NCBI GenBank assembly: GCA_038380435.1
Contig: JAWZYU010000017.1
Location: 22,629,283-22,693,282, forward strand
Length of the DNA stretch: 64,000 nucleotides
Direction of reading: 5' to 3'
Origin: Ryuthela nishihirai
Taxonomy: Eukaryota > Arthropoda > Arachnida > Araneae > Heptathelidae
Positions 13,467 through 25,089 of the stretch are shown here, piece after piece. The position numbers and the translations under genes were made by a program. Each line of letters opens with the position of its first letter. Within the stretch, counting starts at the first letter, position 1. Below the pieces are notes generated by a model. That model did not search any database. It saw nothing but the letters and a program-made list of their open reading frames with translations, and was not told the origin of the DNA.

Positions 13467-14129
13467 AATGGTCGCTAGGTAGTCGCTGGAAGGAGAGCTA
13501 TGCAAAAATCTGATCCATGTGCTGGATGCATAGAACAGGCCAGGCCTAGCACTTAATGTTGGCCCCGCCTTCTCATTGTGCAGGCCGTTAGTACCTTTCA
13601 AAACAGATAATCTCGTGGAAGTGAATGAAAGGGTAGGACTGTACCACATTAGTGTGGCCACTAATCTGGACAACAAGGGATACTTTTATACCCTGCTGAG
13701 AAGAGGTCAACCACACAGATCCTGGTGCTGACCATATAAACCTACTGGACGGGAATAAGGCTCAGAGCTTGATTATGGATCCTGAATTTGCTGCACTGGT
13801 GGTGGTCTTTGGAGGGAAAATCTTCCACTGTGTTTTCTGTTTGTGGGTTGACAGCCCCAAGTGAATAGATTCACAGGATATGTTTTATCAGCTGGTGGAT
13901 AATCCTGAGCAGAGGTCATCGCAGGCACCTGAACTCTTTGCTTCTACTGGCATCGTCAAATTCTACATTGGAAGAAGTTTTCCAGTGGTTTCAGTCTTTA
14001 GTAGTGGGGGAACGGGTTTTGCCCCATGCCTACTATTAGGGGGCTGTTTGATATTGTCATGCTTTCCCTCTCTCAATAAACATTTCTTTAAACATTCCAC
14101 TAACCATTTTCTTCCCATAGGTAGTTGGA

Positions 14130-14338
14130 GCCGTCCCGTGGCTGAGTAGTTAGCGCGCTTGCCTACTGATCTACTCTACGGGATCTGGGTTCGAGCCCCG
14201 GGTAAGGCATGGATGTTCGTGTTGTTTTCTGCCGAGGTCTTGCCATCCTCTCAGATCTTCTACACTGGCATATAAACTGGCAGGCTCCTGTCAGACCTCT
14301 GTGGCAAGCAGCTGCTTGAGGGAGTATTTATTTTATTT
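14130..14338 (+). mobile_element. SINE-B copy inside LINE A
   Basis: Flanked by exact 12-bp duplications TAGGTAGTTGGA (14118-14129 and 14339-14350) that belong to the LINE host sequence. The tRNA-like head has TGGCTGAGTAGTTAGCGCGC and the B box GGTTCGAGCCCC. The 3' end is GCAAGCAGCTGCTTGAGGG followed by an ATTTATTTTATTTT tail. It is the best defined SINE-B in the window (209 bp). Confidence 0.9.
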
Positions 14339-14883
14339 TAGGTAGTTGGAATGTGAGGATTCTGCACAGAGCTTATTCTCTGGATGTCATCACACAAGAA
14401 TCCGCCATTATAATTTAGATATTCCCGACTTCCAAGAGACCAGATGGACAGATAAAGGTTAGATTCTTAAAAATAATTCTCTTTTCAGAGAGGACGATTG
14501 TTAAGCATCACCGAGGCGCAAGTCTGCTTCTCAGCAGACACGCCAGTGATGTTCTTTTGGATATAAGTACATTAATGAAAGGTTTATTACAGCAAAATTA
14601 AAGACACGAATATCATCTGTTACGCCCCCACAGATTATTCTGATGACAACGAGGACACATTTTACTGCCAGCTTCAGGATATTTTGAATAATGTGAAGAA
14701 AGATATTTCTCTTGTGCTAGGTGACTTCAATGCTAAAGTTGATACTGACTCTGACCCTTGGGCAGGAGTTTTAGGTCTCTTTGGCATTGGTAGTTACAAT
14801 GGCAATGGAGAACGTCTAGAGGTAAGTAAACTTAATGGATAACGAATAACTAACATATTACAAACACGGGACATTTATAAATA

Positions 14884-15261
14884 CGGAGCGAGTTGGCTTA
14901 GTCGGTAACGTGCCATGCTCATAATCTGCAGTTCCCAGGTTCTAGTCCCAGCTGGGTCAATGTTGAGATTTATCTCCACAAAATTCCCCGCCTTGTCCAT
15001 GGTCAGTAGGAGACACCGATGGGCTTGGCAAGCTGCCATCCATCGGATGGGACGTTAAGTCATGGCCCCCGTGTGCGGGAGAGCCATACCCTGTGCACGT
15101 TAAAGAATACGCTGGATATCCTTGATGAGAGGCTACCATCTGTTTTCCAACAGCTGTTCCAGTGGGTCCCCTCCCCCAACCTTCTCTGAACCTTCGGGGT
15201 CCTTGTGACTTGGCCATTTAGCCCATGGTGTGCAAAAATGCCGCTCAGAGGTAAAACAACC
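14884..15261 (+). mobile_element. SINE-A copy inside LINE A
   Basis: Flanked by exact 12-bp duplications CATTTATAAATA (14872-14883 and 15262-15273). The tRNA-like head reads GAGTTGGCTTAGTCGGTAAC, with the B box region GGTTCTAGTCCC (one base off consensus). It ends GAGGTAAAACAACC. Length 378 bp. The - strand frames across it (14957-15287) are accidental. Confidence 0.9.
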
Positions 15262-15502
15262 CATTTATAAATATACATGAGTTTCACCTGATGGGGTGCA
15301 CAGGAATATAATATATTTTAATTAACAACAAATGGGCTAGTTCTGTTGGAAATACCAGGTCATATAGGGGAGCTGAAATTGGATCTGACCTTCTTGCAAC
15401 TTAAACTTAAGAAGTGTGCTAAAGTTAAAAAATTTACCTTTAATTCTGAAGCACAAAGACTCGGCTAGCTAACGCTTACCATGATAGGTTACTTAGCCTG
15501 GT

Positions 15503-15816
15503 GTACTATTAACCATCCTTACCCTCCAATTGTCCTGACTTTTGAGTCGTAATGTAATTTTTTTTTTCATGCATTTATTTAAAGCATCGTAATATGTTGG
15601 TCAAAATATTAGTTTTCAAACATCTTGATGCAGTCCTTCAGGATTTTATACATATACTGCAATGGTTAAATTTTAAAAAGTTTATTTTCCTCTTACTAAT
15701 ATGACAAATATTTCTGATTATGTAAATTCTGCTTTAAAAACGTTTTGTTATATACTTAACTATAAATGCATTCATTTAAACATTAGACAGGTACACATTG
15801 TACAGTAATTACAATA
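15503..15816. other. AT-rich, possible 3' UTR of the - strand terminal exon
   Basis: No repeat recognised. If the terminal exon at 15817-15976 is real, this would be its 3' UTR, read on the - strand. Confidence 0.3.
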
Positions 15817-15976
15817 TCAAAGAGTATTCATACATTCAGTGTCAATAGCACTTGTTGCAGCAGTAGGAGTAACAGGCATGACTAATGGCGTAAATATATG
15901 TATTGGTTGATTCTGACTGATTTGTGCTTGCCATTGGCTTGATGCAACTGGTGGTGTTACAGAAACTAGAAGGCAC
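15817..15976 (-). CDS. candidate terminal exon of an unidentified - strand gene
   Basis: On the - strand a pyrimidine-rich acceptor (CTACTGCTTTACCTCAG) precedes an open segment of 1+159 nt. It encodes about 52 residues rich in Pro, Thr, Ser, Gln and Ala, ends CMNTL and stops at 15819-15817. The acceptor phase requires one base from the previous exon. I do not recognise the protein. Upstream sequence to 16068 is also partly open but holds an in-frame TGA, which is why I start at 15976. It lies between a LINE copy and a Gypsy LTR, so a pseudogene is possible. It may belong with the candidate exons at 23927-28370, but nothing connects them directly. Confidence 0.35.
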
Positions 15977-16214
15977 CTGAGGTAAAGCAGTAGAACCAAT
16001 AGCTCAAGCTGGAGCTAAAGCTGTGGAAGATGGCATATACTTTTGAAGTTGGAGTAAATATGCATCAGCTAAGAAGAAAAGTAAAATATATGAGCTTAGA
16101 TTCCATATTTTGTTTTAAAATGAATGTTAAAGTGAATAATAGGAAATTGAAATATATTCAATACCAACAACAATTATGATTTTAAACACCTAAAAGTTAC
16201 AACACTGAACATAA

Positions 16215-16755
16215 TATTATAAATTTATAATGGATGAGTACTGAGCGTGGGTATAAGTAAGTATTTTTACAATAGAAATTACAAAACAATGCAACTTATT
16301 ACAAAAGCATGGATGAAATTACTTATAAGCAAATTAAATATGATCGTACATAAAGTAATAATCTTTTTCTTATAGAACAGTTAAAACTAGCTGTCAACTC
16401 AATTGATGAACGTTTACCTCTCAATTTTTTTTCGACAATGTCCATAACTTTAGAGATAAAATGACTAAACGATTCTTTGTTTACCTTCGACAATTTTTGT
16501 CATCCTTTTAATCTCCTTCACAGTTTTCTTGTTAGCTTTCACTCCCCCCCCCTTTTTTTTTGTGCTATTTCAGACTAACTAGTGCTGAACCTGCTTTCAA
16601 AAATCCACAACTCTATCATTAAAATTCTATTTATCTTAAATTTCAGATAGGTTCTGTTCCAATTCGTTATATTACATAAATCTCGCACAGAAGCATTGGC
16701 GAGCGTTAAGCACGTTTTTGATAAAGTCATTGTAGTACGTTCATCTGTTGTAACA
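16215..16755 (-). repeat. 3' LTR of the Gypsy element
   Basis: Read on the - strand it begins TGTTACAACAGATG and ends near ATTTATAATA. It matches the other LTR over its full length with scattered substitutions and small indels (541 versus 557 bp), which implies considerable age. Confidence 0.9.
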
Positions 16756-16777
16756 CTGCCCACTCCTTAGGTCTTGT

Positions 16778-17800
16778 TCATCCCGAACAATTTTGGATTC
16801 TGAAGCTTCTTCGATGAAATGGGGCCAAATGATCCACATGAACCACTTTGCATAATGTAGTGGGATGTTCACGAATGCGATACACCACGTCATTAATCCT
16901 GTTAACTACCGTATACGCACCTTCCCAAGGTTTCTGAAGTTTTGGTGGAAGTCTCTTCTTTCTATATGGATTGTACAGCCAAACAAGATCTCCTTGATTG
17001 AAAACAGTTCCATTTTTTTTACTGTCGTATCTCGTTTTTGTTCTCTCGCTTGCTAAGTTGATGTTATGTCTGACAAAGTGATGGATTTCTTCTAGTCGTA
17101 ATTGTATGCATTGTGGAGTGGATACAGGCATTGCTTTGGGCCGACCATATAAAAAGTCGCAGGGAAGACGTAACTCTCTTGCAAAGAGCATCATATAAGG
17201 TGTCTGTCCAGTTGTCTCATGCACTGCTGTTCTGTATGCCAACAAAAGGAGTGGCATATGGCGATCGATCCCAATCATGTTGATGGTTGTCGACAAACAA
17301 TGCTAGATGTTGTGCAATTGTCCTATTAAACCTCTCAACCATGCCATCTGACTGAGGGTGTAGGGAAGTTGTTCTGGTTTTCTGAATGCCTAATAATTGG
17401 CGGATACCTTTAAACACATTGGATTCAAAATTCGGTCCTTAGTCAGTTTGGAGTTGCAAATGTACTCCATACCTACTAATCGAATTATTTACTATCATCT
17501 CTGCGACTGTTGTTGCTTCCTGATCTTGGATAGACCTCAGGCCACTTCGTGAAATAATCCATTACCACTAATAACGATTTCCATCATCAGTCCTAGGAAA
17601 CGGACCCATTACATCAATGACTATTCTCTCAAAAGGGGCACCAAAGTTATACGTCTGCAGCTTACCCCGACTTCTAGTCTTAGGGCCTTTCTTTGCTGCA
17701 CAGTCCTCACATTGTCTACACGATCTTTCAACGTCTGCCCTACTTTTCAACAAATAAAATCATTCCCTGGCTTTAGCTAATGTGTTATTTAACACCGAAG
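16778..17800 (-). pseudogene. Gypsy integrase region, broken
   Basis: In order on the - strand: the zinc-binding end with C-x2-C (CRQCEDC, near 17720); the first catalytic region (ERIVIDVMGPFPRT, near 17620); the catalytic core part with LHPQSDGMVERFNRTI (near 17330), where the last acidic residue E is present; and the C-terminal part to 16778 with LLLAYRTAVHETTGQTPY and the DHLAPFH tail. The pieces lie in different frames, with stops between them, so no full integrase can be made. This enzyme would insert element DNA into the genome. The end is only about 20 bp from the LTR, as expected. Confidence 0.85.
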
Positions 17801-18249
17801 TGTCCTCCAGTGGCTAGTTCTTGGAGAGAATTCCACTCGGGAGCGAGGAAGGATTATTTGTCAATTACTCAGCCGTCCAGTGGGATTCTCCCATCTGTAT
17901 AATACGCAATCTCGCACTTCTAAGGAGTCCCGCTGTGCCCAATAACTTTTGGTAGTTGGACTATACCTTGAGATTTGCTCCCAATTAGGTCTTGCATCAG
18001 ATTTTTCAATCAAATCCATTATTGGCCTTGTATCTTCGTCGTCTAGTTGGACCTTTCTAATTTCTATTGTATTCCAGATGTTAGGAGTATCACTGTTTAC
18101 TTGTGTCAGTGTTATTTGTCTTATGGGCATTACCTCTTTAGTACCAAATTACATGGACGTCTGGAAAGGGTATCTGCATTCCTATGTATTTTACCACTTC
18201 AATGCTCGATGGAGAAATGGTATTCTTGTAGCCACTGTATCCATCTAGC

Positions 18250-19373
18250 GATTTGTCCTTCAGGGTTTTTAAAGTTTAGTAACCACCTGAGTGCAGCATG
18301 ATCAGTGCATATAAGAAATTTCTGGCCATAGAGATAATGATGAAAATGTTCTATTTCTTTTACTATTGCTAACAGTTCTTTACGTGTGACAATAATTTAG
18401 TTCTGGTTTGGATAGAGTTTTTCTAAAGTATGCAATAACTTGTTCTTGTCCGTCTTGTGAAAGTACAGCACTAACTCCTGTGTTGCGTCAGTATCTATTA
18501 TGAACTGTTTTTCAGTTTATGGCTATGCTAACACTGGTGCTGTGGAAAGAGCTTGCTTCCATTGTTGGAAGGCTACATCACATTCGGTGGTCCACATGAG
18601 CCGCTGGCCCTCTGTAAGACGAAGTAATGGCTTTGCGATGTTTGAGAAACCATTTACAAACCTTCTATAGTAGGTGAAAAGTCCAATAAAACGAAGTGGA
18701 TAAACATCTTGTGATGGAGGCCAGTCTCTTACAGCTTCTATCTTACTAGGAACAGTCTTAATCCCTGATGTACTGAGGACATGACCAAGGTAATGAACTT
18801 TTTCCTGGAACAGTTTACACTTTGTCGGTGCCAGTTTTAGCTTAGTTGCCCTAAGTTTTTCAAACACTTGACGAAGATTTCTCAGATGTTTTTCAAAAGT
18901 CTTTCCAAGGACGATGATGTCTCTCCAAGTAAACCAGGCAGACCTCCCAAGGCAAATCTTTGAGCACCAACTCCATTAGTCGTTCAAACGTTGCAGGTGC
19001 GTTGCAAAGTCCAAATGGCATCAGTTTAAGCTGCCAAAGTCCATTTCCTCTAGAGAACGCTGTTTTCTCACGGTATTCAGGATGTATACCAACTTGCCAA
19101 TAGTCGCTCAAGTTTAATGTCGAGAACCATTCTGACCCAGATAGTGTCCAGTGTATCATCAATCCTGGGTAAAGGAAAGGAGTCTTTCTTTGTTACGTCA
19201 TTTAATCTGCGATAATCTACACAAAATCGTGTAGATCCATCCTTTTTCTTGACAAGAACCATTGGTGATGTCATGGTTCCATCAGCTACCAATCCGTTAT
19301 TCTCACCACATAGTGTTGAAACGTGGGCGACTTCCCCTGATGCCAACCAATCAACAGCCAGCCTTTGCCCCAC
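18250..19373 (-). pseudogene. Gypsy reverse transcriptase and RNase H, broken
   Basis: On the - strand, RT motifs run [20 protein letters not shown] (near 19240), [46 protein letters not shown] (near 18990), then VHYLGHVLSTSGI (near 18780) and FTYYRRFVNGFS. The conserved YxDD active-site motif is lost to a frame shift just after VYL near 18930. RNase H sequence follows below 18520 in degraded form. At least three frames are needed to read it, so it is inactive. Confidence 0.85.
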
Positions 19374-19384
19374 AAGACTGACTA

Positions 19385-20830
19385 ATTTCTGTTTCCCTGA
19401 TCCTGTTGTCTAGTAGATGGACTTCTCATTCGTTTCTTATTACAGTTGGCACAAATGTGTCCAGTCTTGCCACAATTACAGCACTGAAGGTTTGTGGAAG
19501 TTTTTGAAGAGGAACATTTAATTTCTTTCAAAACGGATAATATGGCTTTGGTTGGTTAGTTTCATTTCATTATCCTTTTCTACAGTTTCTTCTGCACTAT
19601 CAAATCTCACTGTGCTTTTGTTCGGGAGGAAAGACTGGAACACTCATACTTCATAGCATGTACCACAGCTTAATTTAACGTTTCACTTTCCAACATCCTC
19701 AGAGATTGCTGAGTCTCAGGGTCAGCAATCGCATCAATAAACTGTAGTTGAGCTAAGTTGTCTTGAATTTCTGGTGGACAGTTACTATAAGCCAATCTAG
19801 CTAGACGTTCAATATCACTAGCAAGTTCTTGCAAAGTTTCGCCACTCTTCTGCATACGATGTTTAAATTGAGTCATATAAAATTGTTTTAAATAACTATC
19901 GCCAAACCTGAATTCTAATGCAGAAACCAGACTTTGATAATCAACTCGTTTTTCTTCTGGAACAGACTGTAGTACTATTTCTGGAAAAAAAATTAATTGC
20001 CAGCATGGTGGAAATCGAACCCGCAACTCTCCAGATTCATGCCACAGTGCAATACCATTACACTACGCATCGGATGAGGAAATCTTTCAGAATGAATCCT
20101 TATAAATCTGTCACTGAGACATGATTAATTTTCAGAAATATGAACTAATGTTGAAGTCTATTTTGACAAGTAATCTGTGTATTTACTATGGAAGACTGTA
20201 GTACTTCTGCAGCAGAATTTCTTAAGGAAGCTGCAAGAACACTGACCTGAAATTCATTCCACTCTTTGCTTTAGCGATGATTTCAAACTATGTTTTGAAG
20301 ACTGTCCAAGATGAATGACGATTGGATGATTAATGAAGATGATAGATGATTGGATTGTTCAATTGTAAATCTAGCGATATGTGTAAAAACACTGTCACTA
20401 AAATTACCATTGTCACAAGAAAAAGGTAACCTATCATTTCCTAAAATCTGTAACTGACGTTCACAATCAGTTTTTACACTTTCAATTTGATGCTTAACAC
20501 TATCAAGTTTTGCATTAAAATCACAAGTGATTTCATTAACATTACACTTGACCCCATCAAAATCATTTTTTACACCATCAATTTCAACCTTTATACTATC
20601 GCACTGTCTGTTCAGTTCGGTTTTAATGTCCTTACACTGATTTCACTGATTTTTTTATCAGTAATTTTACCAATTTGAGAAGCCACTGCAGCTCTCAACT
20701 CTTTACTCTGTGTAGCCATATTGGCTTTCAAGCTACCTTTTTGTGAGACTATCTCAGCTCTTGTATCAGTTATCAGTTTTACCAATTCATCCATACTTCT
20801 AGTTAAAGACATTCAAAATAATAATATCTG
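19385..20830 (-). pseudogene. Gypsy gag region, broken, with SINE insertion
   Basis: The N-terminal part (start at 20812) is coiled-coil-like with polar heptads. The central retrotransposon gag domain is at 19963-19670 (FRFGDSYLKQFYMTQFK, ETLQELASDIERLARLAY). A CCHC zinc knuckle of the form C-x2-C-x4-H-x4-C (CNCGKTGHICANC) lies at about 19485-19441. A 216-bp SINE at 19977-20192 and several frameshifts destroy it. The knuckle is followed almost at once by RT sequence, leaving no room for an aspartic protease. Confidence 0.8.
19977..20192 (-). mobile_element. SINE-C, tRNA-derived, inside gag
   Basis: Flanked by exact 13-bp copies of AGACTGTAGTACT (19964-19976 and 20193-20205), and the gag reading pattern resumes on both sides. 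On the - strand it has an A box TAGTGTAATGG and a B box GGTTCGATTTCC about 45 bp later, then an AATTAATTTTTTTT stretch. The tRNA-like part is near the downstream end, and about 110 bp of unrelated sequence precedes it. Only one copy is seen here. Confidence 0.8.
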
Positions 20831-20846
20831 CACTACTTGCACCAAT

Positions 20847-21403
20847 TGTTATAAATTTATAATGGATGAATACTGAGCGTGGGTATAAGTATTTTTACAA
20901 TACAAATTACAAAACAATGCAACTTATTACAAAGTATGGATAGAATTAAAGTATGGATGAAATTACTTATAAACAAATTAAATATTATGGTACATAAAGT
21001 AATAAACTTTTTTTTTAATCTAACAGTTAAAACTAGCTGTCTACTCAATTGATGAACGTTTACCTCTTTATTTTTTTAGACAATGTCCTTCATAACTTTA
21101 GAGAAAAATGACTAAATGATTCTTTGTTTACCTTCAACAATTTTGTCTTCCTTTTAGTCTCCTTCACAGTTTTCTTGTTAGCTTTGACTTCCCCCCCCCC
21201 TTTTTTGTGCTATTTCAGACCCACTAATACTGAACCTCTTTTCACAAATCCACAACTCTAACATTAGAATTCTATCTTTCTTAAATTCCAGATCGGTTCT
21301 ATGTTCCAATTCGTTTGTTGCATAAATCTGGCTCAGAAGCATAGGGGAGCATTCATGTCACGTTTTTCATAAAGTCACTGCAGCGCGTTCATCTGTCGTA
21401 ACA
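20847..21403 (-). repeat. 5' LTR of the Gypsy element
   Basis: Read on the - strand it starts TGTTACGACAGATG and ends ATTTATAACA, so it has the usual TG..CA ends. It pairs with 16215-16755. Confidence 0.9.
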
Positions 21404-22660
21404 ATAATAATTGCAATACATTTGAATGCTGTACTACTGGATAAGACAGATCGATAAATTTGGGTGCCAGGTCTTGAAAAAAAAAACACTTCTTCGCATC
21501 TGCATGATTACATTTGACTGGAGGGCAACTGAAAAATTAAAGATTTAACATCTGCACATACAGCAATTTTTTTCTCCTACAAATATCCTCTTTTTAAGAA
21601 TTTATATGCCTTATTGTTTTGTTTTTCTACTTTTAGGAAAACAAATATGACTGCATACATAAAATGAGATGAAATCAGAAATTTTCTAACACCCAGTTCA
21701 AACAAATGGGAAAAACAGCCCTTGGGAAACAAGTGGAATTGGTCTTTTTATGGATTCACCCCTTCATAAAGGAGCACAAGAAACACTGAACATAATCACG
21801 GAAATTTGAATGACAAACCATTCGATAGCTTCACCCAATTCTGGCTGTGAAACTCTCTCTTGATGCTGCAGTAGGAACTAGGCATATGACATAAAAATGA
21901 CATAATAGATATTATGTTAAGGAGAATAATTAAGAACTTTAAGTCAAAGAGAGAAAAGATATAAATAAAATTTCCAGGATAATAACAGAGACTATATATA
22001 CTCAATTCATTATAACACTATCAAGCTGTATTTAGACATACAGTGTGATAGTGATAATGTACTGAATATTAATATAACCTTTTTCCAGATTATTTGTATA
22101 TAATTTGCAGTGTCATTTAAGTAATTGAAGAGTAAGGATTACCAAGATTATTTCTTTGCAATTTAACAATAACGGTCAAATTAAAATTTAGGCATTGTAT
22201 AGACAAATTTATTAGTTTTATGTACAGGACAAAAGTTTTTGGAGGACAGGTTAAATGTTTCGCTGCCCATCCTTGAGGAGCTTTTTTCTCAAAAAATTTA
22301 ATTTCGGGTTCAGATAACTAAATGTAGATTTGTGCAGATTTTATGCCTACTGTGACTGACTTGAACAACTTTATCAAATGATACTTTAACATTCCTGACG
22401 GGAAAAAGAAGAATTACTTCGAGATACAAAAAAAGCTTAACTCTATAAAAATCCTTATAGTAAATTCAATGAAAAGGTAATAAATCCTAATTAAACAAAT
22501 GATATTTTGAAAGCAGAATCCTGAAGAATTAAAGTACATTCTTAATAAGAATGGATACCTGAATGCCATTCCGGATCATTCCACCACAAATTTATCTCTG
22601 ATTATACACAGAATGGACAAATTATTAAATGCACTAACCTAATAACCTATTGCTGCATGT
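21404..22660. other. AT-rich sequence, no gene assigned
   Basis: A possible - strand exon after TCCTACTGCAG near 21870 is open for about 33 codons, but has no good donor and no recognisable product, so I do not call it. No repeat recognised otherwise. Confidence 0.4.
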
Positions 22661-22664
22661 ATTG

Positions 22665-23800
22665 CCTTCATTCACAACAGTAGCCAGACATCTTGGCAAA
22701 AGCTCAATGATCTGTTAAAAACATGGAGGTGGTATTGCTGCCCGTGACATGTGAATCACCTGTCATAGAGTATCCACAGTTGCCATTGGGGGGCTCAAAC
22801 AGATATTTCCAATTTGTCCCATAAATTGTCAATGGAGTCAGCGATCAAGGGAACCATTCAAGTGTGGAAATTTACTTGAATACTCCTGGAGCCAATGGGG
22901 CGGGGTGGCTCAGTCGGTAACACGCCAGGCTCGTAATCTGTAGTTCCCAGGTTCGAGTCCCAGCTGGGTCAGTGTTGAGATTTATCTCCGCAAAATTCCC
23001 CACCCTGCCCACAGTCAGTAGGGGACACCGATGGGCTTGGAAAGGCCGCCTTCCGTCGGATGGGACGTTAAGCCGTGGCCACATGTGCGGGAGAGCCATA
23101 CCATGTGCACGTTAAAGAACACGTTGGATGGCCTTGACGGGAGGCTACCATCTGTCTCAACAGCTGTTCCAGTGGGTCCCCTCCCCCAACTTTCTCTGAG
23201 CCTTCGGGGTCCATGTGACCTGGCCATTTAGCCCATGGTGTGCAAAAAAGTGCCGCTCAGAGGTAAAACAACCCTGGAGCCAATTGGTCGCTACTCTGTA
23301 TGTGGTGTGGCATCCTGTTCAAAGATGGAATCATGGTGCTGAAAGAGAACCATTATGAATGGGTGTAGATGGTCAGCAACGATGTTCACATACCATGTGC
23401 CAGTGACGGAGATCTCGGCAAGTACAAGGGGCCACATTGAAGTCCATGTAAACACACCACAAAGTGTTACACATCCTCCACCTGCATATATGATCCCAAC
23501 TTGGCAAGTTAGGTCCATTGCTTCATGTGGTTTGCACCACACACGTACCTCCCCATCGTGATAGAGTTCAAACCCCTGGTTGTTAGACCAGATGACGTGT
23601 TTCCAGTCCTCTGCACTAAAGTTGTGATATATCTTTGCAAACTGCAGCATAATCTTTTGGTGCCTTGCAGTTAACAAGGGAACACGATGTGGACATCGAC
23701 TGCTATAGACTACTTTTCCCTTGGTACGACAGTCTTTGTGCATAAGCTTCTATAGCGCCCTCATTCATTTCCGACACTATCTGCTCCTAGGTAGCCATTA
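22665..23800 (-). pseudogene. Tc1-like transposase pseudogene, split by a SINE
   Basis: The - strand frame 23743-23291 (about 150 codons) follows the Tc1 pattern: PHRVPLLTARHQKIMLQFAK, then SAEDWKHVIWSNNQGF, where the first catalytic D of the usual WSDE motif is N. GGGCVTLCGVFTW follows, then a second catalytic D in FEQDATPH. The remainder, with the degraded third catalytic region (near 22840) and the C-terminus, lies beyond a SINE-A insertion at 22897-23272. Tc1 enzymes cut and paste their own element at TA sites; this one is dead. The terminal repeats were not located. Confidence 0.85.
22897..23272 (+). mobile_element. SINE-A copy inside the Tc1 pseudogene
   Basis: Exact 12-bp duplications CCTGGAGCCAAT (22885-22896 and 23273-23284). 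Best preserved head in the window: GTGGCTCAGTCGGTAACACG, anticodon-loop-like CTCGTAA, B box GGTTCGAGTCCC. It ends GAGGTAAAACAACC. Good preservation and exact duplications suggest a younger insertion. Confidence 0.95.
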
Positions 23801-23926
23801 GATTCCTTGTAACGATGCTTATGAACTCTACAATAACTTAGGGTCAGGGCCAGATCTGACCCCCCCCCTTGAGGATGCTAATGAGTAAGAGGCCAAAAAT
23901 TAGGAATAACAAACCTGTTTTCTTAC

Positions 23927-23992
23927 CTTATCAGTATACATTGATACACAAATGCAAGTGTCAGCTGCAGTGTCAGAAGCTACCATGATCAA
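23927..23992 (-). CDS. candidate exon of an unidentified - strand gene
   Basis: On the - strand, the acceptor CTTACAG and donor AAG/GTAAGA bracket exactly 66 nt, 22 codons open in phase 0, encoding a segment with ASDTAADTCICVSMYTDK. Its phase fits after the candidate exon 26556-26626, which also ends in phase 0. Composition is unlike the surrounding transposon debris. I do not recognise the protein family. Confidence 0.4.
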
Positions 23993-24354
23993 CTGTAAGA
24001 TTTTTTTGGGGGGAATAATAAAAATTCTTATTTTACATCAGTTTCATGGAATTGGGAAAAACTATTTCTGAAACTGCTTTCCTTTAGAAAACAAAACAAA
24101 CATTATTCAATCACTACAAAATAAACTAAGCACAGCAATACACCACATTTACATACAAATCATTTTCTCTGGATAGGATATTGAGAATTTCAGTTCATCA
24201 CAGTTGCAGAATTTTTTTTCATGTAGGGCATTCAAAAGCTCATAAACTTTAGAATATATTATGGTAATATCAGATAAATTTTAAACATTGATGAGTACTA
24301 CTCACCAATCATATATTTCAAAAACAAATTAAAATTTTCAATGTAAAAATCCTT

Positions 24355-24945
24355 TTACATCATCATCCTCAAGCAGCTATGGGCTATGGAGGTCCAACCA
24401 GACTGGGCAATTTAGTTCTCCAAGCATATCTGTCCTGAGCTATATCTGCTGCATCTCGCCACTGCACACCAATCCTAAGGTCCTGTTTGACATTGTCTGC
24501 CGACCACATTCTAGGTCTCCCTCTCTTTCTGAGGTCTTTAGGCACACTGTTCGCTAATCTATAATTATCCATACAAGCAGCAGGGCCAAATCAATCCAGT
24601 CTCTCTCTGCACAACATACTGCCTAGAGGAGGTTGCCGACTCCTTTGCCTAACCTCTTCATTGCTTACAAAGTTGAACCACCTAATGCCCAAAATACTGC
24701 GTAAGCATCTAGAATCAAGAGCATCTAGATTCTTGCTATCTTATTTACAAAGCATCCAAGTTTCACTACCATAACTAACCCTAGAAAGAACCAAACTATT
24801 ATAAAGTCTAATTTTATTCTTTAGGTGTATACGCCTATTTCTCCACACTCTCCATAGATTCCCAAGAGTCCCAGAGGCAATCCCTATTTCACCTGTTAAT
24901 TTCATGCCGCACATCACCAAACATATTTAATTTTACTTCCAAATT
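24355..24945 (-). mobile_element. LINE copy D, 5'-truncated tail
   Basis: The - strand ends with GCTGCTTGAGGATGATGATG, like copies B and F. It covers only the last ~580 bp (the region after the reverse transcriptase, with GRPRMWSADNVKQDL and TKLPSLVGPP near the C-terminus). Frames are broken. It is an ordinary 5'-truncated LINE insertion. Confidence 0.85.
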
Positions 24946-25020
24946 TGTATATTATCTACTTCAAAATGCTGGCCATAAAAGAGAAAAAGGAATATTTGAA
25001 ACATAAAAAGCAAGGCTTAC

Positions 25021-25060
25021 ATCATTTGGTACAGGTTTCATATTGTCTGCCATGAATATG
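25021..25060 (-). CDS. weak candidate exon (- strand)
   Basis: On the - strand ATATAG precedes and GTAAGC follows 1+39 nt encoding IFMADNMKPVPND. The entry phase does not fit the candidate exon before it (26556-26626). Kept only because donor and frame are clean. Confidence 0.2.
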
Positions 25061-25089
25061 CTATATTTTATGTATATATATATATAAAA

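Larger units (their letters stand above)
13467..15502 (+). mobile_element. LINE copy A, 5' end kept and 3' half missing
   Basis: Starts with the family 5' end (AAATGGTCGCTAGGTAGTCG) and follows the ~680-bp 5' region of copy B (32283) into the endonuclease region. It then stops near the equivalent of the endonuclease end, with no reverse transcriptase. The endonuclease frame is broken many times. Two SINEs lie inside (14130-14338 and 14884-15261), each with its own target duplication, so this is an old copy. Small frames at 13437-13676 and 13880-14149 are accidents within it. Confidence 0.8.
16215..21403 (-). mobile_element. Ty3/Gypsy LTR retrotransposon, decayed, about 5.2 kb
   Basis: Two direct LTRs (16215-16755 and 20847-21403) enclose gag and pol on the - strand. 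The order gag zinc knuckle, reverse transcriptase, RNase H, integrase defines Ty3/Gypsy. The 4-bp sequence ATAA occurs on both outer flanks (16211-16214, 21404-21407), consistent with a target duplication. The polypurine stretch AAGGAGTGGGCAG directly precedes the 3' LTR. Past the 5' LTR a TGGTGCAAGTAGTGC stretch may be the primer binding site. Frameshifts, stops, a SINE in gag and apparent loss of the protease make it inactive. Confidence 0.9.

Noticed and set aside
14884..15261. tRNA gene in the tRNA-like heads of SINE-A and SINE-B
   Set aside because: The heads do not close into a full acceptor stem, are followed by family-specific tails and sit inside target duplications, so they are SINEs and not functional tRNA genes.
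15977..16068. Extending the candidate terminal exon to an acceptor at 16068
   Set aside because: An in-frame TGA and a frame change would be needed; the acceptor at 15977 gives a clean frame.
21796..22005. - strand frame and splice-like sites near 21870 as another host exon
   Set aside because: No convincing donor and no phase link with the other candidate exons.
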